Shown piece by piece: positions 1 through 7,602 of a stretch of DNA of 64,000 bases. Within the stretch, counting starts at the first letter, position 1, and each line of letters starts with the position of its first letter. Source of the stretch: Neorhizobium sp. UBA3556. Its GTDB lineage: Bacteria; Pseudomonadota; Alphaproteobacteria; Rhizobiales; Rhizobiaceae. Both the position numbers and the translations under genes were made by a program. A model generated the notes under the pieces. The model worked only from the letters and a program-made list of their open reading frames with translations, made no database searches and had not been told where the DNA came from. The stretch lies in assembly GCA_002376235.1 (NCBI GenBank), contig DFNX01000016.1, positions 372,001-436,000 on the forward strand, written 5' to 3'.

Positions 1-12
1 CTGCCGTATCGC

Positions 13-678
13 TCAAGAGACCTGCTCCGTTGCGATTGCGCCCTCGGTCGTCGTTTCCACGAACGTGAAGATCTCGTCGGCAATCTCGTCTTCCGGCCGT
101 CCGGCATCGACAATCCTGCAGCGCCGAGGCTCTGCCGCCGCAATATCGAGATAGGCCTGTCGGCGCTTCTCATGCGTCTCGACTTCTTCCTTCTCGAAAC
201 GATCAGGCGCATCGCTGCCGCCGCGCCGGCGCGCCCTCGCGAGGCCGGCTTCGGCCGGAAGATCGAGAATGAAGGTGAGGTCAGGCATGACCCCATTGGT
301 GGCGATACGCTGCAGCGCTTCGATGAAGCCCGGCTCGATATTTCCGGTAACGCCCTGATAGACACGCGAGGAATCGACGAATCGGTCGCAGAGTACGACC
401 GCGCCCGTTTCGAGCGCCGGACGGATGACCTCTTCTATGTGATCGTTGCGAGCGGCGGCGAACAGGATCGCCTCCATGCGCACGCCAAAACTCTCGGCTG
501 TACCGCTTAAAAGAACATGCCGAACGGCCTCGGCTCCAGGGGATCCGCCCGGTTCCCGCGTCACCAGCACATCATGACCCGAGCGGCGTAGACGATCCGC
601 CAACCGGCGAATCTGAGTAGACTTGCCGACCCCCTCGCCGCCTTCGAAGGTGATGAATATGCCCGAACGATCTGTCAC
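13..678 (-). CDS. tmk: Thymidylate kinase
   Basis: Phosphorylates dTMP to dTDP with ATP in the cytoplasm, an essential step of dTTP synthesis. The 221-aa protein has the family's usual length. A P-loop FEGGEGVGKST lies at residues 11-21, the DR(F) motif CDRFVDSS near residue 97 and an Arg-rich LID segment (RARRRGG) near residue 150. The start is a GTG at 678. It is the last complete gene of a minus-strand series rlpA-dacF-tmk; in rhizobia holB usually follows, but the window ends 12 bases after the stop, so this cannot be seen. Identification is firm. Confidence 0.96.
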   Translation of the reverse strand: MTDRSGIFITFEGGEGVGKSTQIRRLADRLRRSGHDVLVTREPGGSPGAEAVRHVLLSGTAESFGVRMEAILFAAARNDHIEEVIRPALETGAVVLCDRFVDSSRVYQGVTGNIEPGFIEALQRIATNGVMPDLTFILDLPAEAGLARARRRGGSDAPDRFEKEEVETHEKRRQAYLDIAAAEPRRCRIVDAGRPEDEIADEIFTFVETTTEGAIATEQVS

Positions 679-766
679 GCGTGTCTTTGAACCTGTCTCT
701 GTCTGATCGGCATATAACCCATCGGCCGGAAATTCGGAACGAATTTCAGCATGCCGGATAAGGCTG

Positions 767-1933
767 TCATAGCCAGAAAAACAGAAGTTCCATCAGGGCG
801 TCGCTTGCTTGCGCCCTCAGACCGCCAACCTCGACGGAGGCCGCAGCCTCAAGCGGGATTTCGCGGATAACCCGGTCACCGGAGAAAATCCTCAAGGTGG
901 CGATCTCCCTGCCCTGCTCCACCGGCGCCCGCAAAGGCCAATGATAGGCGATCCGGCCGGACAACCGCTCCGGATTGCTCTTCGGTACGAAAATATCGAC
1001 AGCCTGGCGCGTGACGAGATCGACGCGGCCGTCGACGCCGCCATAGACGCTCGCCTGCCCGATCACCTCTCCGGCCTTCAGGACGACGCGGGTTTCAAAC
1101 GAGGACAATCCCCATTCCAGAATGCGCCTGGCTTCTTCCGAGCGTTCTTTGTCCGTTGCGAGCCCGCCGAGCGCCAGGAAAAGACGCGTCTTATCCCGCT
1201 CGACGGATGCCGCGATCGCGTAGCCCGCCCCTTCGGCAAAACCGGCGCCCAGCCCGTCAACCCCCATATTGAGCGATAGAAGCGGGTTCTTGTTGCGTTG
1301 GAAAATCTTGTTCCACTCGAAATCCGGCTGCGCATAAAGCGGATAATAATCCGGATAGCTGCGATAGAGATGCCGCGAAAGCTCCACGAGATCATGGGCG
1401 GTGGTCCAGCTTTCGGCATAGGGAAGACCGGTGGCATTACCGAAGCTCGAACGCGAAAGCCCGAGATCCTTGGCCCTCGCCGTCATGCGCGCAGCAAACT
1501 CTCCCTCCGAGCGGGCAATTCCCTCCGCAAGGATGATACAGGCATCGTTGCCGTTCTGGATGATCACGCCGCGCATCAGATCAGCCACAGGCACTTGCGA
1601 TTTCAACGCCGCAAACATGGTTGTCGTGCCGGAAGGCGCGCCGCCCGTGCGCCAGGCATATTCGCTGACGGGATAAAGCGTCTCGGGTGAGATCGCGCCC
1701 CTTTTCAATGCATCGAAAACGACTTCCATCGTCATCAGCTTGGCAAGAGATGCGGCCGGAAAGGACTGGTTCTCATTGACGGCCAGAAGCACGGTGCCGG
1801 TCGCTGCTTCAACGAGATAGGCCTGCTTCGCCTTTGTCGCAAATACGGCTTGGGTCTCCTGCGAATATACAGACTGTGCCGGTTGCAGTGAGAATGCAGC
1901 CAGTACGAAACCCAGAGCCAGAAAACCTTTCAT
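767..1933 (-). CDS. dacF: D-alanyl-D-alanine carboxypeptidase family protein (DacF-like, degenerate KTG motif)
   Basis: Low-molecular-weight penicillin-binding protein of peptidase family S11, expected to trim pentapeptides of periplasmic peptidoglycan. The ATG at 1933 (another ATG lies at 1936) follows a GGGGGA ribosome site and gives a 389-aa protein with a signal peptide (about residues 1-24). The SxxK motif is present (S62-L-A-K65). The SxN motif reads N126-G-N128. Where the KTG triad is expected, the sequence has G228-A-G230. The Lys of KTG is needed for activity in studied PBP5-type enzymes, so this protein may be weakly active, inactive or specialised. A longer in-frame extension to 2077 runs through a RIME-like repeat and is unlikely to be translated. 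Confidence 0.88.
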   Translation of the reverse strand: MKGFLALGFVLAAFSLQPAQSVYSQETQAVFATKAKQAYLVEAATGTVLLAVNENQSFPAASLAKLMTMEVVFDALKRGAISPETLYPVSEYAWRTGGAPSGTTTMFAALKSQVPVADLMRGVIIQNGNDACIILAEGIARSEGEFAARMTARAKDLGLSRSSFGNATGLPYAESWTTAHDLVELSRHLYRSYPDYYPLYAQPDFEWNKIFQRNKNPLLSLNMGVDGLGAGFAEGAGYAIAASVERDKTRLFLALGGLATDKERSEEARRILEWGLSSFETRVVLKAGEVIGQASVYGGVDGRVDLVTRQAVDIFVPKSNPERLSGRIAYHWPLRAPVEQGREIATLRIFSGDRVIREIPLEAAASVEVGGLRAQASDALMELLFFWL

Positions 1934-1966
1934 CATTCCCCCGCATTCCATCCTGTTCTCGCCAAC

Positions 1967-2060
1967 GCATGCCTCCCGAAGATGGCCCCGGCTTCGGCAT
2001 AAGGACATGCGTAGAGACAAGAAGCTAAAGCGCGATAAACGAATCGCAAAGATCGCGCTT
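1967..2060 (+). repeat. RIME-like intergenic repeat, copy A
   Basis: About 94 bases with two imperfect palindromes. The first runs from GCATGCCTCCCGAA to GGACATGC (1967-2010). The second runs from AAAGCGCG (2027) to GATCGCGCTT (2060). It shares its layout and many words with three other copies in this window (13524, 56765 and 58978). Two large palindromes in roughly 100 bases match the published description of rhizobial RIME elements. It lies just upstream of the dacF start. Confidence 0.7.
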
Positions 2061-2119
2061 GAGCAGCATCGTCGCATTTATGCTGGATAAAGAACGCGAT
2101 GACACTTCACAAAAGCAAA

Positions 2120-2193
2120 TCACCCCAAAAACCGTGTTGGCTTCTGGGGTGACGGTGCGTCAGTCCTGGTGGGAAACCCCGGCCATGGCCGGG
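2120..2193 (-). terminator. Hairpins downstream of rlpA
   Basis: Two inverted repeats lie just after the rlpA stop. One is a 16-base perfect palindrome, CCCGGCCATGGCCGGG, at 2178-2193, followed on the minus strand by GTTTCCC. The other is an 8-bp stem, TCACCCCA/TGGGGTGA, at 2120-2127 and 2145-2152, followed on the minus strand by TTTGCTTTTG. The second resembles a weak intrinsic terminator. Confidence 0.5.
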
Positions 2194-2194
2194 A

Positions 2195-3355
2195 TCAATA
2201 TTTCTGGCCGGGCTTCGGCGGCTCAAGCAGCATGTTGCCGAACATGACGCGCGTAACCTTTCCCTGATGCGGTTCGGCGGCATAGGCGGTTTCCGTCGTC
2301 TGCATCTGAACCGGCTGCTGTACTCGCGCCTGCTGAACGCGTTGTGCAGGCTGGGCACGCTGAGCTTTCTGCTGGATCGGCGCGGGCGAATATGCGGATG
2401 CGACGACGCGCTCCTGCTGGACCGGACGAGCAGCAGGCGCCGCCTTGCGTTCGACGGGAACTGGCGCGGCACGTGCGACGGACGCCATCTGCGCCGTCTG
2501 CTGTTCGAACTGGGCTGCCGCCGGGCGTTTTGCCGCGGATGCGCTCGGCGTGCGTCCTGCATATGCCGTCTTGGGAACCGCCGAGCCATAGCTCTGCAGC
2601 TGATCGCCAAGCGGCTGGTTGGACGCAACCATGACGCCGCTTGCGACCTGACCACCAGGATTGAAGGACGGCAGGCGATCACCCTTGCGGACGTAGGACG
2701 CCATCAGGAACGGCATATCCTCGCCATCCATACGCGCACGACCCATATACTCAACGTTGACGCGGCCGGTCCCGGTTTGCTTGATGTCGATCATCTCGGC
2801 AGTCTTGTCGGAAACGTCAATGATGCGACCGGCGTGATAAGGACCACGGTCGTTGACGCGAACGACGACCGAAGATCCGGTGTCGAGATTGGTCACGCGA
2901 GCATAGCTCGGCAGTGGGAACGTCGGATGCGCGGCGGACAGATGCGAACTGTCATAGACTTCGCCATTGGCGGTAAGGCGGCCATGGAAGGCAGAACCAT
3001 ACCAGGAGGCAAGACCGGACTTGTTGTAGTTGGGATCTTCCTTGGGCACATACGTCTTGCCCTTCACCTCATAAGGCTGGCCGACCATGAACCGGCCGCC
3101 ACCCTTGGGAACAGGCTTGCCATCGGTAACGACCCGCGGGCTGGCTTTCACGCCATACTCCGACTCGGCAAAGTACTCCTTGCCGTGGCTCTTCTTCTTC
3201 GGAACTTCCGCCGTCTTCGTCGAGGCACAGGATGCCATCGTCGCGCACATTACACTGATCCCCAGCCATTTAGACCAGAGGGAAAGTCTGCCGCCACTCA
3301 AACTCAAAACTCGTCCGTCCCTATGTCGTACTGTGCGAATATGATGCGGAGGCAT
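2195..3355 (-). CDS. rlpA: RlpA-family septal ring lytic transglycosylase lipoprotein
   Basis: RlpA proteins are lipoproteins with a double-psi beta-barrel domain; characterised members cleave denuded glycan strands at the septum. The 386-aa product has an N-terminal hydrophobic stretch ending in a lipobox (ATMASC, Cys about residue 43). The DPBB domain (about residues 110-200) starts at GLASWYG and includes the catalytic-type segment VRVNDRGPYHAGRIIDVS. The C-terminal third is a low-complexity Ala/Gln/Pro region; no SPOR domain is seen, unlike E. coli RlpA. A further 355 bases without a gene lie upstream. It is followed on the same strand by dacF and tmk. Confidence 0.9.
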   Translation of the reverse strand: MPPHHIRTVRHRDGRVLSLSGGRLSLWSKWLGISVMCATMASCASTKTAEVPKKKSHGKEYFAESEYGVKASPRVVTDGKPVPKGGGRFMVGQPYEVKGKTYVPKEDPNYNKSGLASWYGSAFHGRLTANGEVYDSSHLSAAHPTFPLPSYARVTNLDTGSSVVVRVNDRGPYHAGRIIDVSDKTAEMIDIKQTGTGRVNVEYMGRARMDGEDMPFLMASYVRKGDRLPSFNPGGQVASGVMVASNQPLGDQLQSYGSAVPKTAYAGRTPSASAAKRPAAAQFEQQTAQMASVARAAPVPVERKAAPAARPVQQERVVASAYSPAPIQQKAQRAQPAQRVQQARVQQPVQMQTTETAYAAEPHQGKVTRVMFGNMLLEPPKPGQKY

Positions 3356-3711
3356 TCAAAACCGTCCCATTCGCGCCCATCACTCCACCCTCGTGCAAAC
3401 ACTCAGGCTCAATATCGAACAGGTTTTGCTTTGTTCGTGGCGGAAATGCGAACAAAATCTGTGGAGTTGTTAAAATACAACGACTTATGGTTAATGAATA
3501 ATGAAGTCGGCAAAAAATACAGCTGTTTCAATACGAGGCACGCCAAGACATATACTTAAACTTAACCAGTCAGCAGCGCGGACCTCGTCGGGAATCACGT
3601 TTAGCACCCCTGCTATTGCCAGTCGCCGCCCGTTGAGGCCGCGTTCGTGCCTCAGCTTCGTCCCGGTCGCCGTTGACGCAGCGACCAAGGAACGATAAAG
3701 CGCAACGGTCT
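3356..3711. other. Intergenic region between rlpA and tRNA-Ser, no gene seen
   Basis: About 355 bases, AT-rich between 3460 and 3560. It should carry the rlpA promoter and that of tRNA-Ser. Short open frames on both strands show no recognisable protein and no convincing ribosome site. Confidence 0.5.
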
Positions 3712-3801
3712 GGATGGGTGGCCGAGTGGTTTAAGGCAACGGTCTTGAAAACCGTCGTGCGGGGAACCGTACCGTGGGTTCGAATCCCACCCCATCCGCC
3801 A
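3712..3801 (+). tRNA. tRNA-Ser (anticodon TGA)
   Basis: A 90-base class II tRNA. The acceptor stem GGATGGG/CCCATCC is closed (3712-3718 with 3791-3797), the anticodon loop is CTTGAAA with anticodon TGA, a long variable arm is present, and the T arm is GTGGGTTCGAATCCCAC. The discriminator base G and CCA are encoded. It reads UCA-type serine codons. Confidence 0.96.
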
Positions 3802-3851
3802 TGCTAATCTCAGAGCGAAATAGCCGCCTGACCTGAACATCCTCCCCATAG

Positions 3852-4112
3852 TTGATATTTTTCAATCGAACTTTCAGCTTTATCGGCCGGATAAATGATC
3901 CCTTGGAGGAATTGGAATTTGCTCTTCACAGAGTACCGATTCATGTTCTTCTTATTTGTGATGTTCTATCCGCATCCCGTGTTTATCAGGCAATCGGCAT
4001 TTTTCTACGGCCGTTGATACTCGGCAGTTGCGCCGCCATCATCATTTTCTACTGCGCCTACACGGCCATACGGGACACATACTCATACCTCTCATGGCCA
4101 TTGGGTATGTAG
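3852..4112 (+). pseudogene. Probable N-terminal fragment of the adjacent O-antigen polymerase/ligase-like gene
   Basis: An 86-codon frame opening with TTG. It ends in a membrane-type segment (about residues 48-75, IGIFLRPLILGS onward) and the words YTAIRDTYSYLS, then meets a TAG stop at 4110. The frame overlapping its end (from 4028) continues with a second membrane segment starting LMAIGYVAL. Together they look like one polytopic protein interrupted by a shift near 4085-4100. No good ribosome site precedes it. A real lesion and a sequencing error both remain possible, and a second disruption near 3910-4010 is not excluded. Confidence 0.45.
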
Positions 4113-5137
4113 CGCTGGTGATGAATCAACTGGCGGTATTCGCTGACAAGCTTTGGTTGCCGGTGAATACGAATGCATTCTTTCAATACATATGGGTAAT
4201 GTCATTCGTTCCGTTTGCTGGCGTCTGCCTGGCTGGTGGACGAACCTATCTTTTAAAATGCGTGATCGGCTACGGAACGGGCTATTGCTGTCTCTACGCC
4301 TTGGTATCGATGATGCAGATGGCCGGCGTTCTGCCAGCCAGAATCCTTGCAGAACTCGTATCAGACCTTGATTTCAGAGGCGCGCGGATATTTCTTTATT
4401 CAGGCTTGGCAGCGCTCACCTATTTCTATTGGCTCGTACAGATACGCACGCGCATTACCTGGGTCAGTCTGTCCTTCTTTTTGATCTGCGCCTTGGCCTC
4501 CCTGCTCTCTCTGTCCCGTGTTTATCTGCTGGTGATCTTCTGCCTCAGTCTGGTCTTCATGATATCGCCAAAGCCGGCGCTGTTGCGCTTTTCGGCAGCG
4601 ACCGTACTGGGCGTCGGAACCGCATTCGTCTTGTCAGGGATGGCTATCCCGTCCTTCAATCCGTTTGACCTGTTTGCGAGCGACGTTTCGGGTGCCTATC
4701 GCGCCCTTGAATATGAAGTCATGCGTGATCGGATTTTCGCCGATCCTCTGTGGGGCTTCGGAATGGCGCCGACGGCGGATGCATCAAAACCCTTCCTCGG
4801 CGCCTACCTGATTTTCCCCGTAGATGTCGGCAGCGTCGGCGTTTGGTTCGAATTCGGCCTGATCGGCCTGATCCTGTACCTCGTCATACTCTGGCGCTGC
4901 TCCACGCCCCAGCGCTCGCTGCCGATGAAATACGGCTGGCCGCTCTTTTTGACCGGGACAATGCTGACGGCTTATGGCTGGATGGCGCCATTGGCGATCG
5001 CTCCGGGCGGAGCGACGATGACCGGGTTGATCTTCGCTATCGGGCCGACGGCCCACATCCAGCAAGCAAGGCCCAAAGAACATCAGCAGCCGATTTCGGG
5101 CACACTCAAGCGAGCGCTGTCGGCGCGCCAGGTATAA
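4028..5137 (+). CDS. O-antigen polymerase/ligase-like membrane protein, probably 5'-disrupted
   Basis: A polytopic inner-membrane protein with about eight to nine hydrophobic segments and a larger periplasmic-type loop before the last three, as in the Wzy/WaaL O-antigen polymerase-ligase superfamily, which joins surface polysaccharide units. The loop contains EYEVMRDRIFADPLWGFGMAPT, typical of the Wzy_C region. The first 20-25 residues of this frame (MRRHHHFLLRLHGH) do not look like this family; homologous sequence seems to continue from the overlapping upstream frame, so the true gene is probably frameshifted. If translated alone, the ATG at 4097 region could serve as start. Base composition in the first half is richer in A+T than the neighbours, and the gene sits right after a tRNA, so acquisition by transfer is possible. 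No other polysaccharide gene is nearby. Confidence 0.6.
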   Translation: MRRHHHFLLRLHGHTGHILIPLMAIGYVALVMNQLAVFADKLWLPVNTNAFFQYIWVMSFVPFAGVCLAGGRTYLLKCVIGYGTGYCCLYALVSMMQMAGVLPARILAELVSDLDFRGARIFLYSGLAALTYFYWLVQIRTRITWVSLSFFLICALASLLSLSRVYLLVIFCLSLVFMISPKPALLRFSAATVLGVGTAFVLSGMAIPSFNPFDLFASDVSGAYRALEYEVMRDRIFADPLWGFGMAPTADASKPFLGAYLIFPVDVGSVGVWFEFGLIGLILYLVILWRCSTPQRSLPMKYGWPLFLTGTMLTAYGWMAPLAIAPGGATMTGLIFAIGPTAHIQQARPKEHQQPISGTLKRALSARQV

Positions 5138-5239
5138 GGTCTAAGGATTTCGTGTCTCGAAACGCCTCTTTCACGCAGACAAGCGCCCGGCTGAGCGCTT
5201 TGTCGGCGGGAACGAATTGGCAGCGGCGCAAGATCGCCG

Positions 5240-5629
5240 TTAAGCGCTGACGCCTGCCTCACGTTGCTTCGCGAGTGCTGCAAGATCAGCGGGCTTCAGC
5301 TCGACAGATTCCCCGCAACCGCAGGCGGATGTCTGGTTCGGGTTCACGAAGGTGAAACCAGAGCGCATCTTGGTAATTTCGAAATCCATCTGCGTTCCGA
5401 GCAGATAAAGAACCGCGGAAGGTTCGATCCAGACTTTCGCCCCCTCGCGCTCGATGAGATCGTCCTTTGCATTCGCCTCGGTGACGAGGTCGATCGTGTA
5501 TTCCATACCGGCGCAGCCGCCCTTCTTGATGCCGACACGAATGCCCTTGGCATCCGGACCGGAATTGGAAACGATCTGCTTGACGCGGTCAGCTGCCGCA
5601 TCGGTCATGGTCATCACTGCAAAGCCCAT
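5240..5629 (-). CDS. sufA: SufA/HesB-IscA family iron-sulfur carrier
   Basis: A-type carrier that receives Fe-S clusters from the SufBCD scaffold and passes them to apoproteins. The ATG at 5629 follows AGAGGA by a suitable distance and gives 129 aa; an upstream in-frame extension is not needed. The three conserved cysteines are seen in GGCAGMEY (about residue 37) and SACGCGES (about residues 106-108). It is the last gene of the minus-strand suf operon, after sufT. Confidence 0.93.
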   Translation of the reverse strand: MGFAVMTMTDAAADRVKQIVSNSGPDAKGIRVGIKKGGCAGMEYTIDLVTEANAKDDLIEREGAKVWIEPSAVLYLLGTQMDFEITKMRSGFTFVNPNQTSACGCGESVELKPADLAALAKQREAGVSA

Positions 5630-5741
5630 CGGCTCATTCCTCTTCCACAACCGGGTTCAAGGCCCGGTGTTTCTGACAATCAATTTAGTCTCGGCGACGC
5701 GACGGATCAATACCAGCCGCCCGCGCGATCGTGATTGCACG

Positions 5742-6116
5742 TTAATACCAGCCGACGGCCACCTGTGCTTCTTCGGACATGCGTTCCGGCGTCCACGGCG
5801 GATCGAAGGTCATTTCCACTTCGATGCCCGACACGCCTTCCACCGCACCGACGGCATTTTCGACCCAGCCCGGCATTTCGCCGGCAACCGGGCAGCCCGG
5901 CGCGGTCAGCGTCATGGCGATCTTCACCATCCGGTCGTCTTCGATGTCGATCTTGTAGATCAGGCCGAGTTCAAAGATGTCGGCCGGGATTTCCGGGTCG
6001 TAGACGGTCTTCAGCGCCGCGATAATGTCGTCCGACAGGCGCTCCAGTTCATCCGCCGGAATGGCGGATTCGATGATCCCTTCACGGGCATCCCACTTCG
6101 GTATGTCTTGGTCCAT
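5742..6116 (-). CDS. sufT: SUF system protein SufT (MIP18/DUF59 family)
   Basis: MIP18-family Fe-S maturation factor. The DUF59 core is recognisable: LKTVYDPEIPADIFELGLIY, then the LTAPGCPVAGEMP loop with the conserved Cys, and FDPPWTPERMSEEA near the end. The ATG at 6116 has AAGG close upstream; a TTG codon at 6125 is a less likely start. It lies 32 bases after sufS and is followed by sufA, the order of the rhizobial suf operon (the gene called sufX in some reports). Confidence 0.9.
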   Translation of the reverse strand: MDQDIPKWDAREGIIESAIPADELERLSDDIIAALKTVYDPEIPADIFELGLIYKIDIEDDRMVKIAMTLTAPGCPVAGEMPGWVENAVGAVEGVSGIEVEMTFDPPWTPERMSEEAQVAVGWY

Positions 6117-6148
6117 GGCCTTCAAATATCCCAGTCAGTCCACTGAAT

Positions 6149-7390
6149 TTAGGCAAAGAAATTGCGGGCGTAATCGAGCGCGTCGGCAAGCGCATCGACT
6201 TCGGCACGGGTATTGTACATGCCGAAGGATGCCCGGCATGTGGAGGTGACACCGAAGCGTTTCAAGAGCGGCATGGCGCAATGGGTGCCGGCGCGCACGG
6301 CAACGCCGCGCCGGTCGATCACCATCGATACGTCATGAGCGTGAATGCCGGCAAGCTCGAAGGAAAAGATCGCCCCCTTGCCCGGTGCATTGCCGATGAT
6401 CCGCAGCGAATTGATCGCCTGCAGACGCTCTGTAGCATAGGCGGTCAAATCCGCCTCATGAGCGGCGATTGCCGCGCGACCGACCTTGTCCATATAGTCG
6501 AGCGCGTAACCGAGCCCGATTGCCTGCACGATCGGCGGCGTGCCGGCCTCGAAGCGGTGCGGCGGGTCATTATAGGTGACGAAATCCTCCGCCACTTCGA
6601 CGATCATCTCGCCCCCGCCCTGGAAGGGCCGCATCTCTTTCAGTCGATCCATTTTGCCGTAAAGCACGCCGATACCCGACGGACCGTAGAGCTTGTGGCC
6701 GGTCATCACGAACCAGTCGCAATCGATATCGCGGACATCGATCGGCATATGGACGGCGCTCTGGCTGCCATCGACGAGAACCGGAATGCCACGCTCATGG
6801 GCGATGCGGCAGATGTCCTTCACCGGCACGACCGTGCCGAGCGCGTTAGACATATGGGTGACGGCAACCATCTTGGTCTTGTCCGTCAGCGCGTTCACGA
6901 AATCCTCGATATGGAAAGCACCATCGTCATCGACCGGCACGAAGGTGATTTTCGCGCCCTGGCGCTCGCGGATGAAATGCCACGGCACGATGTTGGAGTG
7001 ATGCTCCATGATCGTGATGACGATCTCGTCGCCTTCGCCGATATGCGGCATGCCGTAACCGTAAGCGACCGTGTTGATCGCTGCGGTCGAATTGCTGGTA
7101 AAGACGATCTCGTCCACCGAGCCGGCATTCAGGAACCGCCGCACCTTTTCACGCGCTGCCTCATAGGCATCGGTGGCGGCATTGGAAAGGAAATGCAGGC
7201 CGCGATGCACATTCGCATATTCGTTGGAATAGGCATGGCTGATTGCGTCGATCACCGCCTGCGGCTTCTGCGCAGAGGCTCCGTTATCAAGATACACGAG
7301 CGGCTTGTTGCCATGCACCACGGTATGCAGGATCGGAAAATCCCGCCTGATGGCATCGACGTCATAAGCGGCCGGTGTAATCTGGTCCAT
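6149..7390 (-). CDS. sufS: Cysteine desulfurase SufS
   Basis: Class II PLP-dependent cysteine desulfurase that mobilises sulfur from L-cysteine for Fe-S cluster assembly. At 413 aa it has the family's usual length. The PLP-binding Lys lies in VMTGHKLYGPSG (about residue 233) and the catalytic Cys in RAGTHCAMPLL (about residue 370). Other family words are LDNGASAQKP near the start and MEHHSNIVPW. It is the second desulfurase of the cluster; an IscS/NifS-type enzyme sits at the operon start. About 210 bases containing a palindromic repeat separate it from sufD. No sufE or sufU gene is present in the window. Confidence 0.96.
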   Translation of the reverse strand: MDQITPAAYDVDAIRRDFPILHTVVHGNKPLVYLDNGASAQKPQAVIDAISHAYSNEYANVHRGLHFLSNAATDAYEAAREKVRRFLNAGSVDEIVFTSNSTAAINTVAYGYGMPHIGEGDEIVITIMEHHSNIVPWHFIRERQGAKITFVPVDDDGAFHIEDFVNALTDKTKMVAVTHMSNALGTVVPVKDICRIAHERGIPVLVDGSQSAVHMPIDVRDIDCDWFVMTGHKLYGPSGIGVLYGKMDRLKEMRPFQGGGEMIVEVAEDFVTYNDPPHRFEAGTPPIVQAIGLGYALDYMDKVGRAAIAAHEADLTAYATERLQAINSLRIIGNAPGKGAIFSFELAGIHAHDVSMVIDRRGVAVRAGTHCAMPLLKRFGVTSTCRASFGMYNTRAEVDALADALDYARNFFA

Positions 7391-7470
7391 CGCAGACCCT
7401 TTCTGTCACGCCCTTAGGCGAAATCCCGTAAAGATCGCAGCAGTACCCGGCATCGTCGCCACGCTCGCTG

Positions 7471-7574
7471 CGTCATCCTCGGCCTTGTGCCGAGGATCCA
7501 GTCACGTTGCAACCGGTTCAACGGTCGCAGATGCTCGGGGCACCCTCGGGTTTAACCCGAGGGCGAGCATGACG
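7471..7574. repeat. Palindromic intergenic repeat inside the suf operon
   Basis: A compact mosaic element bounded by inverted CGTCAT (7471) and ATGACG (7574). It contains a perfect 9-bp hairpin, ATCCTCGGC/GCCGAGGAT (7475-7483 with 7489-7497), and a second hairpin whose core CCCTCGGGTT/AACCCGAGGG (7543-7563) is extended by ATGCTCG/CGAGCAT (7531-7537 with 7564-7570). Such CCTCGGG-type palindromes are common dispersed intergenic repeats in rhizobia. It lies between sufD and sufS and would be present in the operon mRNA. Confidence 0.75.
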
Positions 7575-7602
7575 GAGGGAAAACATCCCTCCGTCCTTCA
7601 CA

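Noticed and set aside
3712..5240. Integrated element with att sites at tRNA-Ser
   Set aside because: No second copy of the tRNA 3' end and no integrase gene are present within the window downstream of the tRNA.
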